Position numbers and translations under genes: made by a program. This document shows positions 45,296-58,000 of a stretch of 64,000 bases of DNA, in pieces (the stretch's first letter is position 1; each line of letters begins with the position of its first letter). A model generated the notes under the pieces. The model saw only the letters and a program-made list of their open reading frames with translations. It made no database searches and was not told the DNA's origin. The stretch comes from Adineta steineri (Eukaryota > Rotifera > Eurotatoria > Adinetida > Adinetidae): the NCBI GenBank assembly GCA_905250115.1, contig CAJNOI010000175.1, forward strand, positions 4,050 to 68,049. The letters are read 5' to 3'.

Positions 45296-45834
45296 GGGAA
45301 AAATAATATAATGCCATTCTCGTAAGCAACTTTTCTACCCGAGTCAGATAAAATTCCACTTATTATAAAGCATTCAATAGAGAATTTTACAAGCTACAAG
45401 ATGGTACTAAATTATAGAGGTAAACGGGTTTCACACAAGATTGTCCCTGTATAATACAGTGGGTAAACTATAGAAAACTCATATATGCTGATAATGTATC
45501 AGTGCGATATTTGTTTGTTTTTCATATTACTAATAACGCTTTTTCTAGAGTAGATAGAACTCATCAAGAGCTTGAAAATGATGTAAAATAATAGGGGGTA
45601 GATATGCTGCGTTCGATATGTCTTTAGTATCACACTTGTGAAAAACCATGAAAAAGCCATATACCTTAATAGTGTGTCTGTGTGATATTCGTTTGTTCTC
45701 CGTAGAGTCAACGTTATTGTTATGTACTCGAAAAGCGAAGTTCACAATAGATTGATGATGATCAACCTGCCTAAAAGAATTCATCCTTGAGCGCACTAAG
45801 GATCTACCCCTTAGTCTCTGCGGGGATGCTCTCT

Positions 45835-46065
45835 TTGTAGTGTATTCAAAAAGTGAGTATATTACTAGAATTGATCAATGTGTTTGACCAGCCGTTTACA
45901 CGATACCTTGCGAAAGGAGAGTCAGATATTGATAAAATTTTATACACAATTTAGACTCATAAAGATCTCGGTCGAGTTCGAAGTTGAGCCTAATTGGACG
46001 AGCCATTCCTGAGTTATCACAAAAATACTGATATTTTCCTATGGTTTCCATATACACTTTTTGCA
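45835..46065. repeat. 230-bp direct repeat, copy 2
   Basis: Same order of motifs as copy 1: a worn GTGTATTCAAAAAGTGAGTA hairpin, ATACACAATTTAGACTCATA, CTCGGTCGAGTTCGAAGTTG and CCATTCCTGAGTTATC. The GC island is reduced to CCAGCCG. It ends about 50 bp before the alpha/beta hydrolase start. The DNA between the copies (45300-45834) holds a second pair of weakly similar stretches around TGCGATATTTGTTTGTT and TGTGATATTCGTTTGTT. Confidence 0.7.
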
Positions 46066-46116
46066 GTACACATAACTCTCGGATACAATCCGAAGTTTCC
46101 TCATTTATTTCATTAG

Positions 46117-46836
46117 ATGTCTGTTTCAACGTTCGTATTAGTTCCTGGCGCTTGGCATTCATCATCATGCTGGCAACGTGTTGTCCCTTTACTTCAAGCA
46201 CAGGGCCATCGCGTCGTTACAATGGACCTTCTTGGTACAGGTAGTGATCATACTCCTCTCTCACAAATTGAACTGGTTACTTGGGTGAATCAAGTGGTTG
46301 ATCTCATCAAAGAGCAAGAGACGCCAGTGATTCTGGTTGGTCATAGCCGTGGTGGTATTATCATCAGCGAAGTTGCACAGAGAGTGCCTGAGAACATCAA
46401 GCTTCTCATCTATTTGGCGGCATTTTTGATACCATCTGGCGAAACCGTTTCAAGCACTGTACCCAAAGGGAAAAATGAAGATTTCTTTGTATACCATCCT
46501 GATGGTACACTCACTCTCAAGACAGATAAAATGGTACCTGTCTTATACAACACTACATCATCCGAATGGATAGAACGCATACCGAGTATGTTGTCACCAG
46601 AGCCATTAAGCGTCTTCTCTAAACCATTACAACTTACTGACGATCGTTTTGGACGTGTGCCGCGTGCCTATATTGAGTGCACTCAAGATAATACTATTCC
46701 ACTGACAACGCAACGTCTCATGCGCGATAAATTACCCTGCAAGTACGTCGTTTCAATAAGTACAGATCATTCGCCGTTCTTCTCAGCACCATCTGAACTA
46801 GCAACCTGTTTGCTCGATCTTGCAGCAAAAGATTAA
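46117..46836 (+). CDS. Alpha/beta hydrolase, EstC / plant methylesterase-like
   Basis: A single-exon gene of 239 residues. It starts with TFVLVPGAWHSSSCWQRVVP, the HG/GAWH oxyanion run of the salicylate-methylesterase/hydroxynitrile-lyase/EstC group. The nucleophile elbow is VGHSRGG (Ser77), the acid is Asp191 in ECTQDNTIP and the base is His218 in STDHSPFFSAP. The triad is complete, so carboxylesterase activity on small esters is likely. The family is common in bacteria and plants and rare in animals. The gene is intron-less, visibly more GC-rich than its flanks and sits right behind a repeat, all consistent with horizontal gain. No targeting signal. Confidence 0.9.
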   Translation: MSVSTFVLVPGAWHSSSCWQRVVPLLQAQGHRVVTMDLLGTGSDHTPLSQIELVTWVNQVVDLIKEQETPVILVGHSRGGIIISEVAQRVPENIKLLIYLAAFLIPSGETVSSTVPKGKNEDFFVYHPDGTLTLKTDKMVPVLYNTTSSEWIERIPSMLSPEPLSVFSKPLQLTDDRFGRVPRAYIECTQDNTIPLTTQRLMRDKLPCKYVVSISTDHSPFFSAPSELATCLLDLAAKD

Positions 46837-47157
46837 TATCAAATATCTTTCTAATTTTACACAGAACTCTATTACTTATATTCAGTAGATATACTATGTT
46901 ACTCCTGACATAAGAACTAATACTAACTACTCTTATCACTTCTATATAAACTCTCGTTCATAATATGCTCTAAAATAAGTTGTTTTTTTATTCATTCAAT
47001 AAAAACATATTATCATATTACAAAAAACTTACACTAATTTCTAGGCTATACTTTGGTGTGAATGTGGGTAAAGACATTGATAAGATTCACGCCCTCAAGT
47101 CAAGTATAATCATCGACAGAAATGTAAATTGGGTATAATATGTTAAGAAAGCGATAT
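46837..47157. other. Convergent 3' region with a foldback
   Basis: Lies between the stops of two converging genes. At about 47052-47100 GTGTGAATGTGGGTA faces GATTCACGCCCTCAAG, a member of the dispersed G-rich foldback family. Confidence 0.45.
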
Positions 47158-48008
47158 TTAAACTGGTTTACTATTTTCCCATCTACCTTTTCTCACTATT
47201 CGTCCATTTGAATCTATCACAGTTCCTTGTCCATGTAACTGTCCATCTCTAAATTCACCGTCATACTTTTGTCCATTTGAATAATACATCGTGCCATGTC
47301 CATTTATATTGTCATTTCGAAAGTCTCCTTCATACCATTGGGTACCATCTTTTCCCCATATAAACTTGCCTCGACCTTCTTTTGCTCCATTTACCCACTC
47401 TCCATTATATTTATTTCCATTAGAATAGTTACAAATACCCCGACCATTTGGGAAACATGTACATTCTGATACATCTTTGCCATTTTGACATTCAATAAGA
47501 AATAACGTTGAGTTCGGCGAAGTACCAATAAAACCTTTAATTACATCAACTTTCACAGTACAAGAACTCACCGTCCACTATGTAATTACTTGTTTTTCTT
47601 TGAAGGACGCACTCAAATCTCGCGAGACTTCACGCCATATGACTGTTCTTATCGATGATAGTTTTGTTGTTGCTGCATCAATCAGTCGTAAATAAGAGAA
47701 GAACGGGTTTAATAGTCGTCGACTTTCTTCACGAAGTGGAAAGCATAATCAAATATTGATGAATCAACATTTTTCTGTGCTCTATAATCTCTTTCAGTAC
47801 GTACAATTGTAATTAATTCAAATTTGTGTTCAAATGAATTTATTGTCGATGATTCTTGAAGAGCAAAGTCAGTAGGACTATTCAATATCGACGAAAAATT
47901 ACTTGAATCGCATCGATGTGCCATTTGATATTTAATTAATTCCCATTGAGAATTAACTTCAATGTTATCGTGACTTAATTGGCCAATCAATTCTTTCATT
48001 TTTGCCAT
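47158..48008 (-). pseudogene. ADP-ribosyltransferase-MORN gene, broken
   Basis: The minus strand carries the start of an arginine-type (ecto-ART-like) NAD ADP-ribosyltransferase fold, seen in RTVIWREVSRDL and the SSCT strand. It runs straight into about four MORN repeats (YNGEWVNGAKEGRGKFIWG, YEGDFRNDNINGHGTMYYSN, YDGEFRDGQLHGQGTVIDSN) and ends GRWENSKPV. MORN repeats often guide proteins to membranes. Bdelloids are known to carry many ART-domain proteins joined to repeat modules. The catalytic half is incomplete and the reading frame is interrupted two or three times, so this copy looks inactive and fairly recent. The MORN part alone is still open for 137 codons. Confidence 0.65.
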
Positions 48009-48880
48009 TATTTAGAAAGATTATTTGTAAAATATTCTTGTGTAATTTATGACAAAGAACACAAAAGAATTAATGTGACAGTTGCTTTCTCTTAACATGA
48101 GAACATAACATTGTCATACCGATAAATAACAAGCAATGCATGACTCGTAATCTTCGACGTAAAAAGAACGGAAAGCAATAGGCACTTTTATAAACGTTGC
48201 CTTCTTTCTTTCCGAAATGCACAAATCTCTTCGAAAGATTTTTTACCTACAAGAAAATAAATGATGCCACAAAACTAACACACAAGGTTCTTTTTCATCA
48301 AATGAGAACAACAATTTTTTCGATCATTATATTTAGTTAATTGACTGAATGATGATCTGCATGTAACATGAGTTCTCTTACACATTAAATAACTTCAGAG
48401 AAGCATGTCAAACTAAAAAAGATTCTAAAACAAAACTATGATTGTGCAAATGCACATATGACCTTTAGTAAATAATTTTAGAGTTTTTGTAGTTGATGAT
48501 ACAAAATCAAGTAGAAAGAATTCTTTTATTTTATTTATGCTAATAATAGATTTTCACATCTTGTTAAGTCTTGGTTAGCAAATCAAAATCTAGAGAGTGT
48601 AGATGTGAATATTATAATCAGTTTATATCTAACTCTATATTCAACGTCAAATACATCAAAAATAGCAATGAACAAAAAATAAACTGAAGTTATTAGTTTT
48701 TGAGAACTTTATTTATTAAACCTGTCATTAATAGAGAGAAAGAGTTTAAAGAAAGATATCAACTAGTTTACACTTCTCTTATGAGAAATTTAATATTATT
48801 TAGTCGCTACAATTATCTTGTGATTATTCATAATCAGGTTAGAGATTAAACATCTATGTATCAGTAATATAGAGTTTATT
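48009..48880. other. Intergenic
   Basis: AT-rich spacer; nothing coding recognised. Confidence 0.5.
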
Positions 48881-51076
48881 TTAAAGTTCTTGTGCACTAT
48901 CATCGAATCTAATCATTTGAGCTTTTGACGGTTTTCCCATGCAATCCACGTAAAACAGCATATAGTAAGCAGGAGGCAAATTTGCTGTGCGTGCATCGGT
49001 CATAAAGAATAAGATTTGTTCTTTAACACCCAATTGAATATATTCTAAATTGAATAAACGTTGTCCACCGTCCCACCCATGAGTAGCCCATGGCATCTTA
49101 ATCAAAACAAGAGTAGCATTGCGTTTACCAGAACAATGTTGTGGTAAGTTGGATAATTCTACAATATAATATTGATTACTACGAAGTAAATAGAAGACTT
49201 GATTTCCAATAATTTTTCGAAATGAATCATTCGGTTTCAATGTAGAAAGTGACAGAATTTCAGCACGACGTTTACCATCAATAAACAAATAAGGTGGACT
49301 AAATATTTCAGCTATCCACATTTCTGTCGGCGGAATGGATGATGCTCTTGAAGCTCGTCCTAAAATGAGATCGTCTGTTGTAAAATAGTAATCAAGATCG
49401 ATGAGACTTAAATCAGGCAATGGTTGTGTTCCACTAGAAGTATTAAATGATGAAAATGGCTTTGTTCGTTTATGTATCGCTGCTCGACCAGTATTTCCAC
49501 CTGATAACCATATTCGACCATCAGGTAGTAGTAGGGCAGCAGTATGATAAAGACGAGCTTCCAGATGTTCGTTCATACGTTCTTTTTGATAGCCAAGAAA
49601 TTGATTTGTTTCTTCATCGAAGTACGGAGTAAGTAATAATGGATAACGAGTAGAACCAAAGAAGTCATAATTGCTACCACCCATGATGAGAAGTTGAGAA
49701 GTAGGAAGAATAAGAGCATAATGATTTGAACGATCATCTTCTATATTCGTACTAAGAAAGTTATCATCTAAAGTCCAATGACCACCGTTAGGTTCATATT
49801 TTGAGTAAATAAACTGTTCAAGTTTACGACTTCCACGACAACCACCGAAATAATTATCAGGACGAGAATCATTGTATAGTTTTACTCCGGAGCATGAAAG
49901 TTGACCTCCGAACAAGTCAATAAGACCAGTATTAGGATCAAGACAGGTTGTGCCGTAAGAAGTAACATTGGTAAGACGATCTGGTCCACGTGAAAATGAA
50001 ATATCTTCTTTTTCTTGCAATCCAATCCAATAAGTATGAGTTGTATTGCGAATAAAGGCACCATCCATTGTCCTTGCGCTTGTAAAGTCACCTTCACGTG
50101 TCAAAAAGATGCGTCCATCTGGAAATAAGTAATTTTGTGGATATAATTTAAATGCATCATATTTATTATCTTCGATACATCGATCATCACATTTCCATCC
50201 TTTCGTAGGTTTAAACGTAGGATTAATAAGTGTCGTAAAGGGTCCGTTTGGTAAGGATTTAACATCGACTGCAGACCACTTTGATGTTTTCGGATCGAAG
50301 AATTCTACAAAAGTGTTCATTTCGAATGCGTACATATCTGGAAATCCCACATCAAAGCCAACAAAACCACCAAAGACCATCATTCGACCATCTAACAGTG
50401 GTAAAATACTAGCGTACCACCGTCCTCGTTTCATAAAGCCGGCAAATGACCATGGATTATTGTTATTTTCGGGTATCTGCCGCCAATCGACATAATTCCA
50501 TGAAATATTTAATTCTTTTTGCCAATCAAATATAAAAGTAGAACGATGACCTGTATCGAATGGATAATAATATTGCGTACCACCGACAAACAGTACGTTT
50601 CCATTTGGTAAATGCTGATGTCCTGTGCAAAAAAGGTCATTGGGAGCGAAATGATTTTTATCAGATGAGTCAGGATCATCGACAGGTATTGGATGAGGTA
50701 TACGATAGAATGTATTGGCTTGTGGATCATATATGGCAGCATTATTGATCAGTTCATAATAACTGTTGAGCTTACTTTTCTCAAATGGATCTTCATCTTG
50801 ATTCCATAGGCCAGGACCAGGCTTTGGATCTTCAAATAATGGATAATATTGTGCGGAAGCCAAATTACGCCAACTACTACCACTAACCAGTAAAACTTTT
50901 CCTGACGGTAGAAGTATTGTATGAACTGTCTGCATACCTAAAATCTTCCCATCAGCACCACCACCACGTTCCGGTACTACAGGTTCCCAACTTCCACCTA
51001 TTTCTGGTGAAAGATTTCTTTGTTTGGTCAAATCATATTGTAAGAATAAAATTAAAAGAAACTGATAATTCACCAT
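48881..51076 (-). CDS. Secreted copper radical oxidase (glyoxal/galactose oxidase-like)
   Basis: An uninterrupted 731-residue frame. A hydrophobic start (MVNYQFLLILFLQY) suggests a signal peptide. Kelch-type beta-propeller repeats follow, with LPNGNVLFVGG, LLDGRMMVFGG and LLPDGRIWLSGGN. By position relative to galactose oxidase the Cu ligands and cofactor are present: Cys150 (LFCTGHQHLP) and Tyr221 (GRWYASI), which would form the Cys-Tyr crosslink; Tyr510 and His511 (ARLYHTA); and His666 (WATHGWDGG). The C-terminal DUF1929-type Ig-like domain ends PPAYYMLFYVDCMGKPS. Such enzymes oxidise aldehydes or primary alcohols and release H2O2 outside the cell. They are typical of fungi, plants and bacteria. 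Absence of introns over 2.2 kb supports acquisition; this is inference. Confidence 0.9.
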   Translation of the reverse strand: MVNYQFLLILFLQYDLTKQRNLSPEIGGSWEPVVPERGGGADGKILGMQTVHTILLPSGKVLLVSGSSWRNLASAQYYPLFEDPKPGPGLWNQDEDPFEKSKLNSYYELINNAAIYDPQANTFYRIPHPIPVDDPDSSDKNHFAPNDLFCTGHQHLPNGNVLFVGGTQYYYPFDTGHRSTFIFDWQKELNISWNYVDWRQIPENNNNPWSFAGFMKRGRWYASILPLLDGRMMVFGGFVGFDVGFPDMYAFEMNTFVEFFDPKTSKWSAVDVKSLPNGPFTTLINPTFKPTKGWKCDDRCIEDNKYDAFKLYPQNYLFPDGRIFLTREGDFTSARTMDGAFIRNTTHTYWIGLQEKEDISFSRGPDRLTNVTSYGTTCLDPNTGLIDLFGGQLSCSGVKLYNDSRPDNYFGGCRGSRKLEQFIYSKYEPNGGHWTLDDNFLSTNIEDDRSNHYALILPTSQLLIMGGSNYDFFGSTRYPLLLTPYFDEETNQFLGYQKERMNEHLEARLYHTAALLLPDGRIWLSGGNTGRAAIHKRTKPFSSFNTSSGTQPLPDLSLIDLDYYFTTDDLILGRASRASSIPPTEMWIAEIFSPPYLFIDGKRRAEILSLSTLKPNDSFRKIIGNQVFYLLRSNQYYIVELSNLPQHCSGKRNATLVLIKMPWATHGWDGGQRLFNLEYIQLGVKEQILFFMTDARTANLPPAYYMLFYVDCMGKPSKAQMIRFDDSAQEL

Positions 51077-54000
51077 AGTTCTTCCTTTATCTAAATAGAC
51101 AGAACATCAATTTCTTTGTGATTGTGTAAAAAAAATATTTTGTATGTGCACTCATGTAAAAAAAAAGGACATTCACTCGTATGTTTATAAACACTTTCTG
51201 TTAATCATACGATTGATTTTATATGATGAGAATTCAATCAGACTTTTTTTTGCAAGAGATAGTACATACGTAACTAGATACTTTTTCCTAGAAGACAAAA
51301 ATAAATATTATACCGACCTTATCAAGAATATTTGCATTGTTTAGCTGTTTCAAAATAAACGGTCGCTCTTTTATACATAACATGACGCTATATAGAGAAG
51401 ATAGACAATGAACGACGGTTGAGTGCATCGTTCAGGCAAGAAAAAAAAGAGGTCAGATAATGAATATGTCGAAAGAGAAAGAAAATATATTTCAGTGCAA
51501 ACATGTGAAAAAATTATTTAGTAATTGTTTCTCACTAACGCAACTTTTAAACTGTGTGAATCCATTCATTCGAAACATCAAGTGAACCAAATATTATCCA
51601 AGAAAATAAATACATAAGCTTCCATTAAATTAGATTCAAAATATATATTCTTATCCAAATAATCTTTCCAATTGATTTCTGTGTCTACAGCCAGTTGTTA
51701 ACTAGGATTTTATAAAAATGTTTATCTAAACAGAGAGCTTATTTTGGAAGAGAATCTATTGAAATGTGTCACTTTCTATTTGTAAATAGAGAAATAAATG
51801 AGATATTGTTCCTGCATCTTTTCGTTAGAAATGAAAAGTAATATAGTGTTTTTGAAAGAGCATCTATTAAATTTATAGAGTGGTCGTTATAAAAACTTTT
51901 TTTTTAAGTTAGGTATTGTGTCTATACAGATTGCAGTTAGTTTTCCAGGAACGTTAAAACAAATGATGAGCTTTAAGTTTTAGGAGATTGTATTCTTTAA
52001 GAAAGAATCTTAGTGGTGAGTGCATCGTTATACTGATGCTAATTGAACACTCTGAGTAGCCATATAAGCAGAGTGTCTTTGATTGATACAGCCAAAATGA
52101 AAAGAAAATACTGTATTTTGTTGAAGAAATACGAATGACGTACCGAATTCTCACACGAAAAAATCGCATTTTCGCTGCTATATAATGAACAGCATTTTTA
52201 GTTGTCTTTTTTCAGTTATTAACAAGTATCGATACAAATTATAGAATTACAAAGAATGATTCACCTTTTCAGTAAGACATTTTCATATATATATATTTAT
52301 TTACTTAATTTTTTTAAGGTTTGTTCTCTGTCAGAAATCACGACTTTGAGATTTGTGCATGACTCCTTGACCACTATTGTTGACTATTTAAAACAATATG
52401 ATTCATCGAATCTATTGGGGTGTAAGTAATGGCAAGAGAATAAACAATCAGAAAATGAATTCTTCATAGTATACAGTTTAGAATTTATTTTACATCTTAC
52501 ATATATGGATGTGAAAGAAAATAAATAGTTGGTTGAATATTATACACCTGTTGCATTTATATATATTATTATTTGCGTCGTTTTGTTTAGATCAAACGAT
52601 GGAATTTAGTTTTCCTTTCTTACTGCTGGAACGCGGGAAGAAAGAAAACTAATTATTTTCTATCTTTGTCAAGATATTTATAATATTTTTTTTTTGTTTT
52701 CATTATATTATCCACTTGTATTATTACTTTGAGAACAAAAAAATAAAAGGTACGGAATATTCACTTCTATCATAGCGGAAATAGCTATACATTTTCCTTT
52801 GCGTTGAAAACATGTTTTTTTCTACATAAAATAACAAAACTTCATCTTTAACAATAATTATTAAAATATCTCAAATTATTTTATTTATCTCGAACATATT
52901 TTACTGCGGAGTTGTTTTTCTTCTAGAATTTCTCTTGAAAGGACTGACGGATGTAGATGAGGGTATGAGAAAATAAATACTCACAACTATATCTACTCCG
53001 CTTTCAAGATGCTTTATAACGCCAGGTACACTAGGCAGATGAAATTAATCTATTGTAAAAATTATTTGAAAACACAAAAATTCACGATGGCTTTATTTAA
53101 TGACCCGTTAATATAGAAACGTAATTTCAAGGCAATTCTAGCAATGTCTAAAAATTCACTATTTAGTACTGAGAAGAACTAAGAATTTTAGTTTTGTTAA
53201 AGAGTAAACAAAAAATATATTCGGACGAAGTAAAAATTGTTAATTTACATAGCTCTGTAGTTAGTTAATAGAAATATATTAATATATATATTAAAAATAA
53301 ATAAATCAACATGGATTATATCAACTAAGATCAGATATAAAAGAAGTTAAATATCAACATTCAGTTTTTGAAAAAAGTTTGTTTTTCTTTTTATTATAGA
53401 AAAAAAATTATCTCCAAGGAAATAGAAAAAATAAAGAATTGTTTTAGTGTTATTACTAAACAATAGCATTTCTCTGGAAGAAGAGAGAATTAATTTTTTT
53501 AAAGAAAAATAACCAGACCAACCAATAAAACAATTGACATTTTTTTCCTATAAACTATTTTTTTTGAAAAAAGAGAAAATATAGTCACTTTATAAAATAA
53601 GATGTATTGACATAACACAAAAAATAATATATCGTATGTATGTTTTATTTTATAGAAATATTTTGACTTTATAAGAAGACAACTCGTTGTTGATTGAATC
53701 AATTCATTAGAATTTCGTCTATTCATTATAGATTGTCTTAATTTCATTTAAGTTTCAAAAAGGTAAATTTTCCATTGTTTTTTTGTTGAAAAAAGTTCAA
53801 ATAATTATGAACAAGTTTATTTTTCAATACATTTTTAAATCTCTTCTTCATTTTATTACATAAACTATCTATTTATTCATATGATTCCTATGCATAAGTC
53901 GCTCGAGAGATATTTAAATAAATAATATGAAGATAATTTTTTATATTATTTATTTCAATTTAATAAAATTTCGGTATTTATGAAGATTTACTCGATATCT

Positions 54001-55000
54001 TATCTATTTTTTTCAAAAAGATTATAAAACTCAGTTCTAATACTAATCATTACCAACAGAAAGAATTTTTTTAATCACTAATTACGTGGTTTACCTGGCT
54101 GTTTCTTAATATTTTTCAATTTCACGCATTGTGAGTTAAAAACATACGGTAAAGAAGAAATTTTAATTACCTAAAGATATCTATATATAAAATGGACGCA
54201 TAGTATAATAATATATGATTTGTCAGTACAACTTTCTATTTTTATAATTGTATTTTTTTGAGTATGTGTAAAACCAGAACCTCGATTTCTTTTAAATATT
54301 TATTTATATTTTACATTTGATATAGTCGTTTGTTATAATACAAATAAGTTCCTGAATAATACACATTTCTATTAGATCTACATAATGATTTATACCCAAT
54401 GAGATACAAGGATTCGTTAAAATTTATTCTTCAAATAAAATAAAAAAAAAACTTTCTTCTTCTTCTTTTTTACATTTTGTTTTCTTATGAATAACTAAAT
54501 AAAAGAAATATCTTCAATAATAGCCATATGTTGTCTTATTCTGTAAAACTTTATTTGTTTTAATAGAATATTTAAATTCACAGAAAAAAAATAATATTTA
54601 TCACGAATGTAAAGATACAAAATTAGTTTAGTTTAAGTTTGCAGACTAAACAAAAATGGAAAATAATTCTCTACTGATAGATCTATGTTATATATTTTTA
54701 TTTAATTAAGATTGATAAGATTAAATTCGAACTGTTTGAATATGCATGAGAATATTATCATAGTATTAATGTGAGGATTAGTAGTAAATAAAATATTATG
54801 TTTTTTACTTGTCCCATGATTCTATTCTACTAACATCTCTTTGTTTAGTTTTATAAAAAAAATATTACTAAGAAGATTCAATTTGAATTATTTTTTCTAC
54901 ATAATTGTTATCATTGTTCATTATGTATATAAAATTCTTATTCTATTAGTTAGTTAATTAATAATATGATATATAATATTTTATTTAGATATTAATCATC
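51077..55000. other. Gene-poor spacer, about 3.9 kb
   Basis: No gene recognised on either strand; only short AT-driven frames. A foldback at 52938-53012 is the clearest inverted-end member of the G-rich family, with ends TCTTGAAAGGAC and GCTTTCAAGA. Confidence 0.5.
52938..53012. repeat. Foldback, family member f (clear inverted ends)
   Basis: The left end TCTTGAAAGGACTGACGGAT pairs with the right end CTACTCCGCTTTCAAGA: nine exact terminal bases, then a looser stem through GTAGATGAG and CTATATCTAC. Confidence 0.55.
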
Positions 55001-58000
55001 ATGATTGATAGATATTTGAAATATCTTTCGATAAAATTAATTGTGATTATTACTACGTAAGAAATATTATATTTACTTTATTGGATTATATAGTAAAAAT
55101 AATTTTTATTAGGTTTTTAATTGATAAAAGCTCAGCTTTATCTATCTGTCCAACGGCTGTTTGGGCAACGAGAGGGACCACAGTAGCTGGTTCACAATCA
55201 GGCGCTGCTAGTTCTACATTGAACCGATTTACTCTACCAACCATCGTTATTGTGGACAATAGCAGTAATATTTATGTGGCTGATAGTGGAAATTTTCGTG
55301 TATTACTATTTCCACCAAATTCAACTCAATCGACTTATGGTACACTGATAATCAATGGTACCTTTGGTACTGACCTTGATCAATTCCAGACGAGTAAGTA
55401 TACAATTATTTTATTGATATTTTCATTGCAGTTTTTCGATTTGTTCTAGTGGATGGTATGAGTATAGATGCGAATGGTAATATTTATATATTAGATGGAA
55501 CTTCATCACGTGTAACAAAATGGACACCAGGATCTACAAGTGGAATTCTTGTAGCCGGTGGCGGTCCTTTCATTGATTATTATGATGGACATATAGATAG
55601 CATGGGTGAACCTGGTGGAATGTTTATGGATCCTCAATCATCATTTATTTGGATTGCTGATACAGATAATCATAGAATTGTCAAATGGATAAATTCAACC
55701 ACAGCATTAACAGTTTGCGGCAGTTATGGTACAAACTCCGATCAATTTATTTATCCAATGGGATTATTCATTGATACAGCTGCTGGAAATACACTTTATG
55801 TAGTAGATGGTGGAAATCACAGAATACAAATGTGGCTTTCAGGTGCAACTAGCGGAAAAACAGTAGCCGGAATGACAAGTTACTATGGTGATAGACTCGA
55901 TCAACTGTGGGATCCAACAGCAATACTTGTCGATAATAACCAGAATATGTATATTGTGGACTCGAGTAATTCTCGAATTCTCAAATGGAAAGTAGGTGCA
56001 AGTTCTGGCGTGATCATAGCAGGCAATACACAAATGGGAGGAGCAGGATCAAGTGCACTTTCGATTCCAAATAGCATTAGTTTCAGTCTGAATGGAACAC
56101 TTTATGTTGCTGATACTCTAAATAATCGTACACAAAGATTTACTATTAGTTGCCGTAAGATTTGTTTAAGATTAACAATTTTATTTTAATATATCCATAT
56201 TCTTTTTTTTACTATAGCGACAAATATATCAACTACAACTGTTTCATCAGTAACTACAATGAGTAAGTATCATATTATGTTAAGTAGAATAGACATTCAT
56301 TTTAATATTAATTTTTGCAATTTTTTTATTGATTTTATAATAATATTTAACATAAACAAATGATAGTTTTTTAATCGAAAGATAAATAAGATAGATACAG
56401 TTTAAATAACGTTCTTTTTGTTGAATCACAAGAGAGAAGTCCAGTTCTTAATATCAACGCCTTTTTTTCACTTATCACTGTATATATATAATAAATTCAT
56501 AAAATCAATATTGGACTATGTTTTTTGTTTTTTACTAGTGCCCATTTCGACTACAAATTGTTCAATGACTATTTGGGCAGTGAATGCAACAACAATTATT
56601 GGTTCACCTATAGGTATTGCAGGTCTTACTTCAACATTGTTAAGTTATCCATCAGACGTCAGGGTTGGTGCCAATGATGCGATTTATGTCATCGATTACG
56701 ATACATACTATCGTCTGCAAATTTTTAATCCAGGTAGTCTATCAGGTATAACAATCATTAACGCTTCGGCTGGTACAAATCTCAATCAATTCTATACCAG
56801 TAAATAATCTAAGATACTTTATATATAATCTATGATTTCTTTAATTTAGTGGATGCTCTTAGCATAGATACGAGCGGTAATTTCTATATACTTGATGGCG
56901 ATAACTCTCGTATTACAAAATGGGCTCCAGGAGCATCAACAGGTATACTTGTGGCTGGTGGTAATGGAATAGGCAGTTCTCTCGACAAACTAGATGGTCC
57001 TACTGACTTTTTCGTTGAGCCAAATACATTCTCTATTTGGATTTGTGATTGTAACAATCATCGGATTGTAAAATGGATGAATGCATCGACTGGGATACTG
57101 GTTGCCGGTGGGAATGGTTATGGTGCAAAAGCTAATCAATTTTATAATCCAGCGGGATTATTCGTTGATGTATCTGCTTCGAATACACTTTATGTAGTAG
57201 ACACAAATAATAGTAGAATCCAAAAATGGCTTTATGGAGCAAGCAATGGAACAACAGTGGCTGGAAAATCTTCAGGTACGCCTGGTAGTGCACTTAATCT
57301 ACTTAATTATCCAACTGCTATGATTCTGGACACGAATGGATCGATGTACATCGTGGATAATGGAAATAGTCGAATCGTTTTATGGTTATTAGGAGCTACA
57401 TCGGGCAGAGTCATCGCCGGTACAGGTATTCCTGGAGTATTACCAGATCAAATAAATAATCCTTACACTGTCAGACTTGATTCAACTGGAGCAGTTATTG
57501 TCACTGACACTGATAACAGTCGTATTCAAAAGTTTCCTGTTGTTTGCTGTAAGTTTAACAAAGAATTATTTTATATGATTAGCTTTTATAAGATATATTC
57601 GAAGTGTAAAGATATGTTTGATGAGAAAACCCTACCAACAGCCTAATCGTTTTTTTAACAAAAGCTATTGCGTTAGAGATTATTCACTATGCTGATTTTG
57701 AATATGCCCATGAACAGTTTCCTTGAATCTTCATAGGATGGTTTTCTAGAAAATCGTTTTCAAAAATAACAAATATTTTAGTAACTATTATTTTTATCCG
57801 CACAGATTATAGAGCGTATTGAATTGTCTGTAAGAAAACATCAAATATTTCTGTTTTAGATAGAATCCTCGAGAAAATATAACCATGTAAATCCATATAA
57901 CAAGTGCTCACTATAATCACTTGATACTAAAATGAAAAATAGAAAAAACTGTCGGTTTAAGAACAATTCAATACGCTCTTATATAATCTGATCAAATAAA

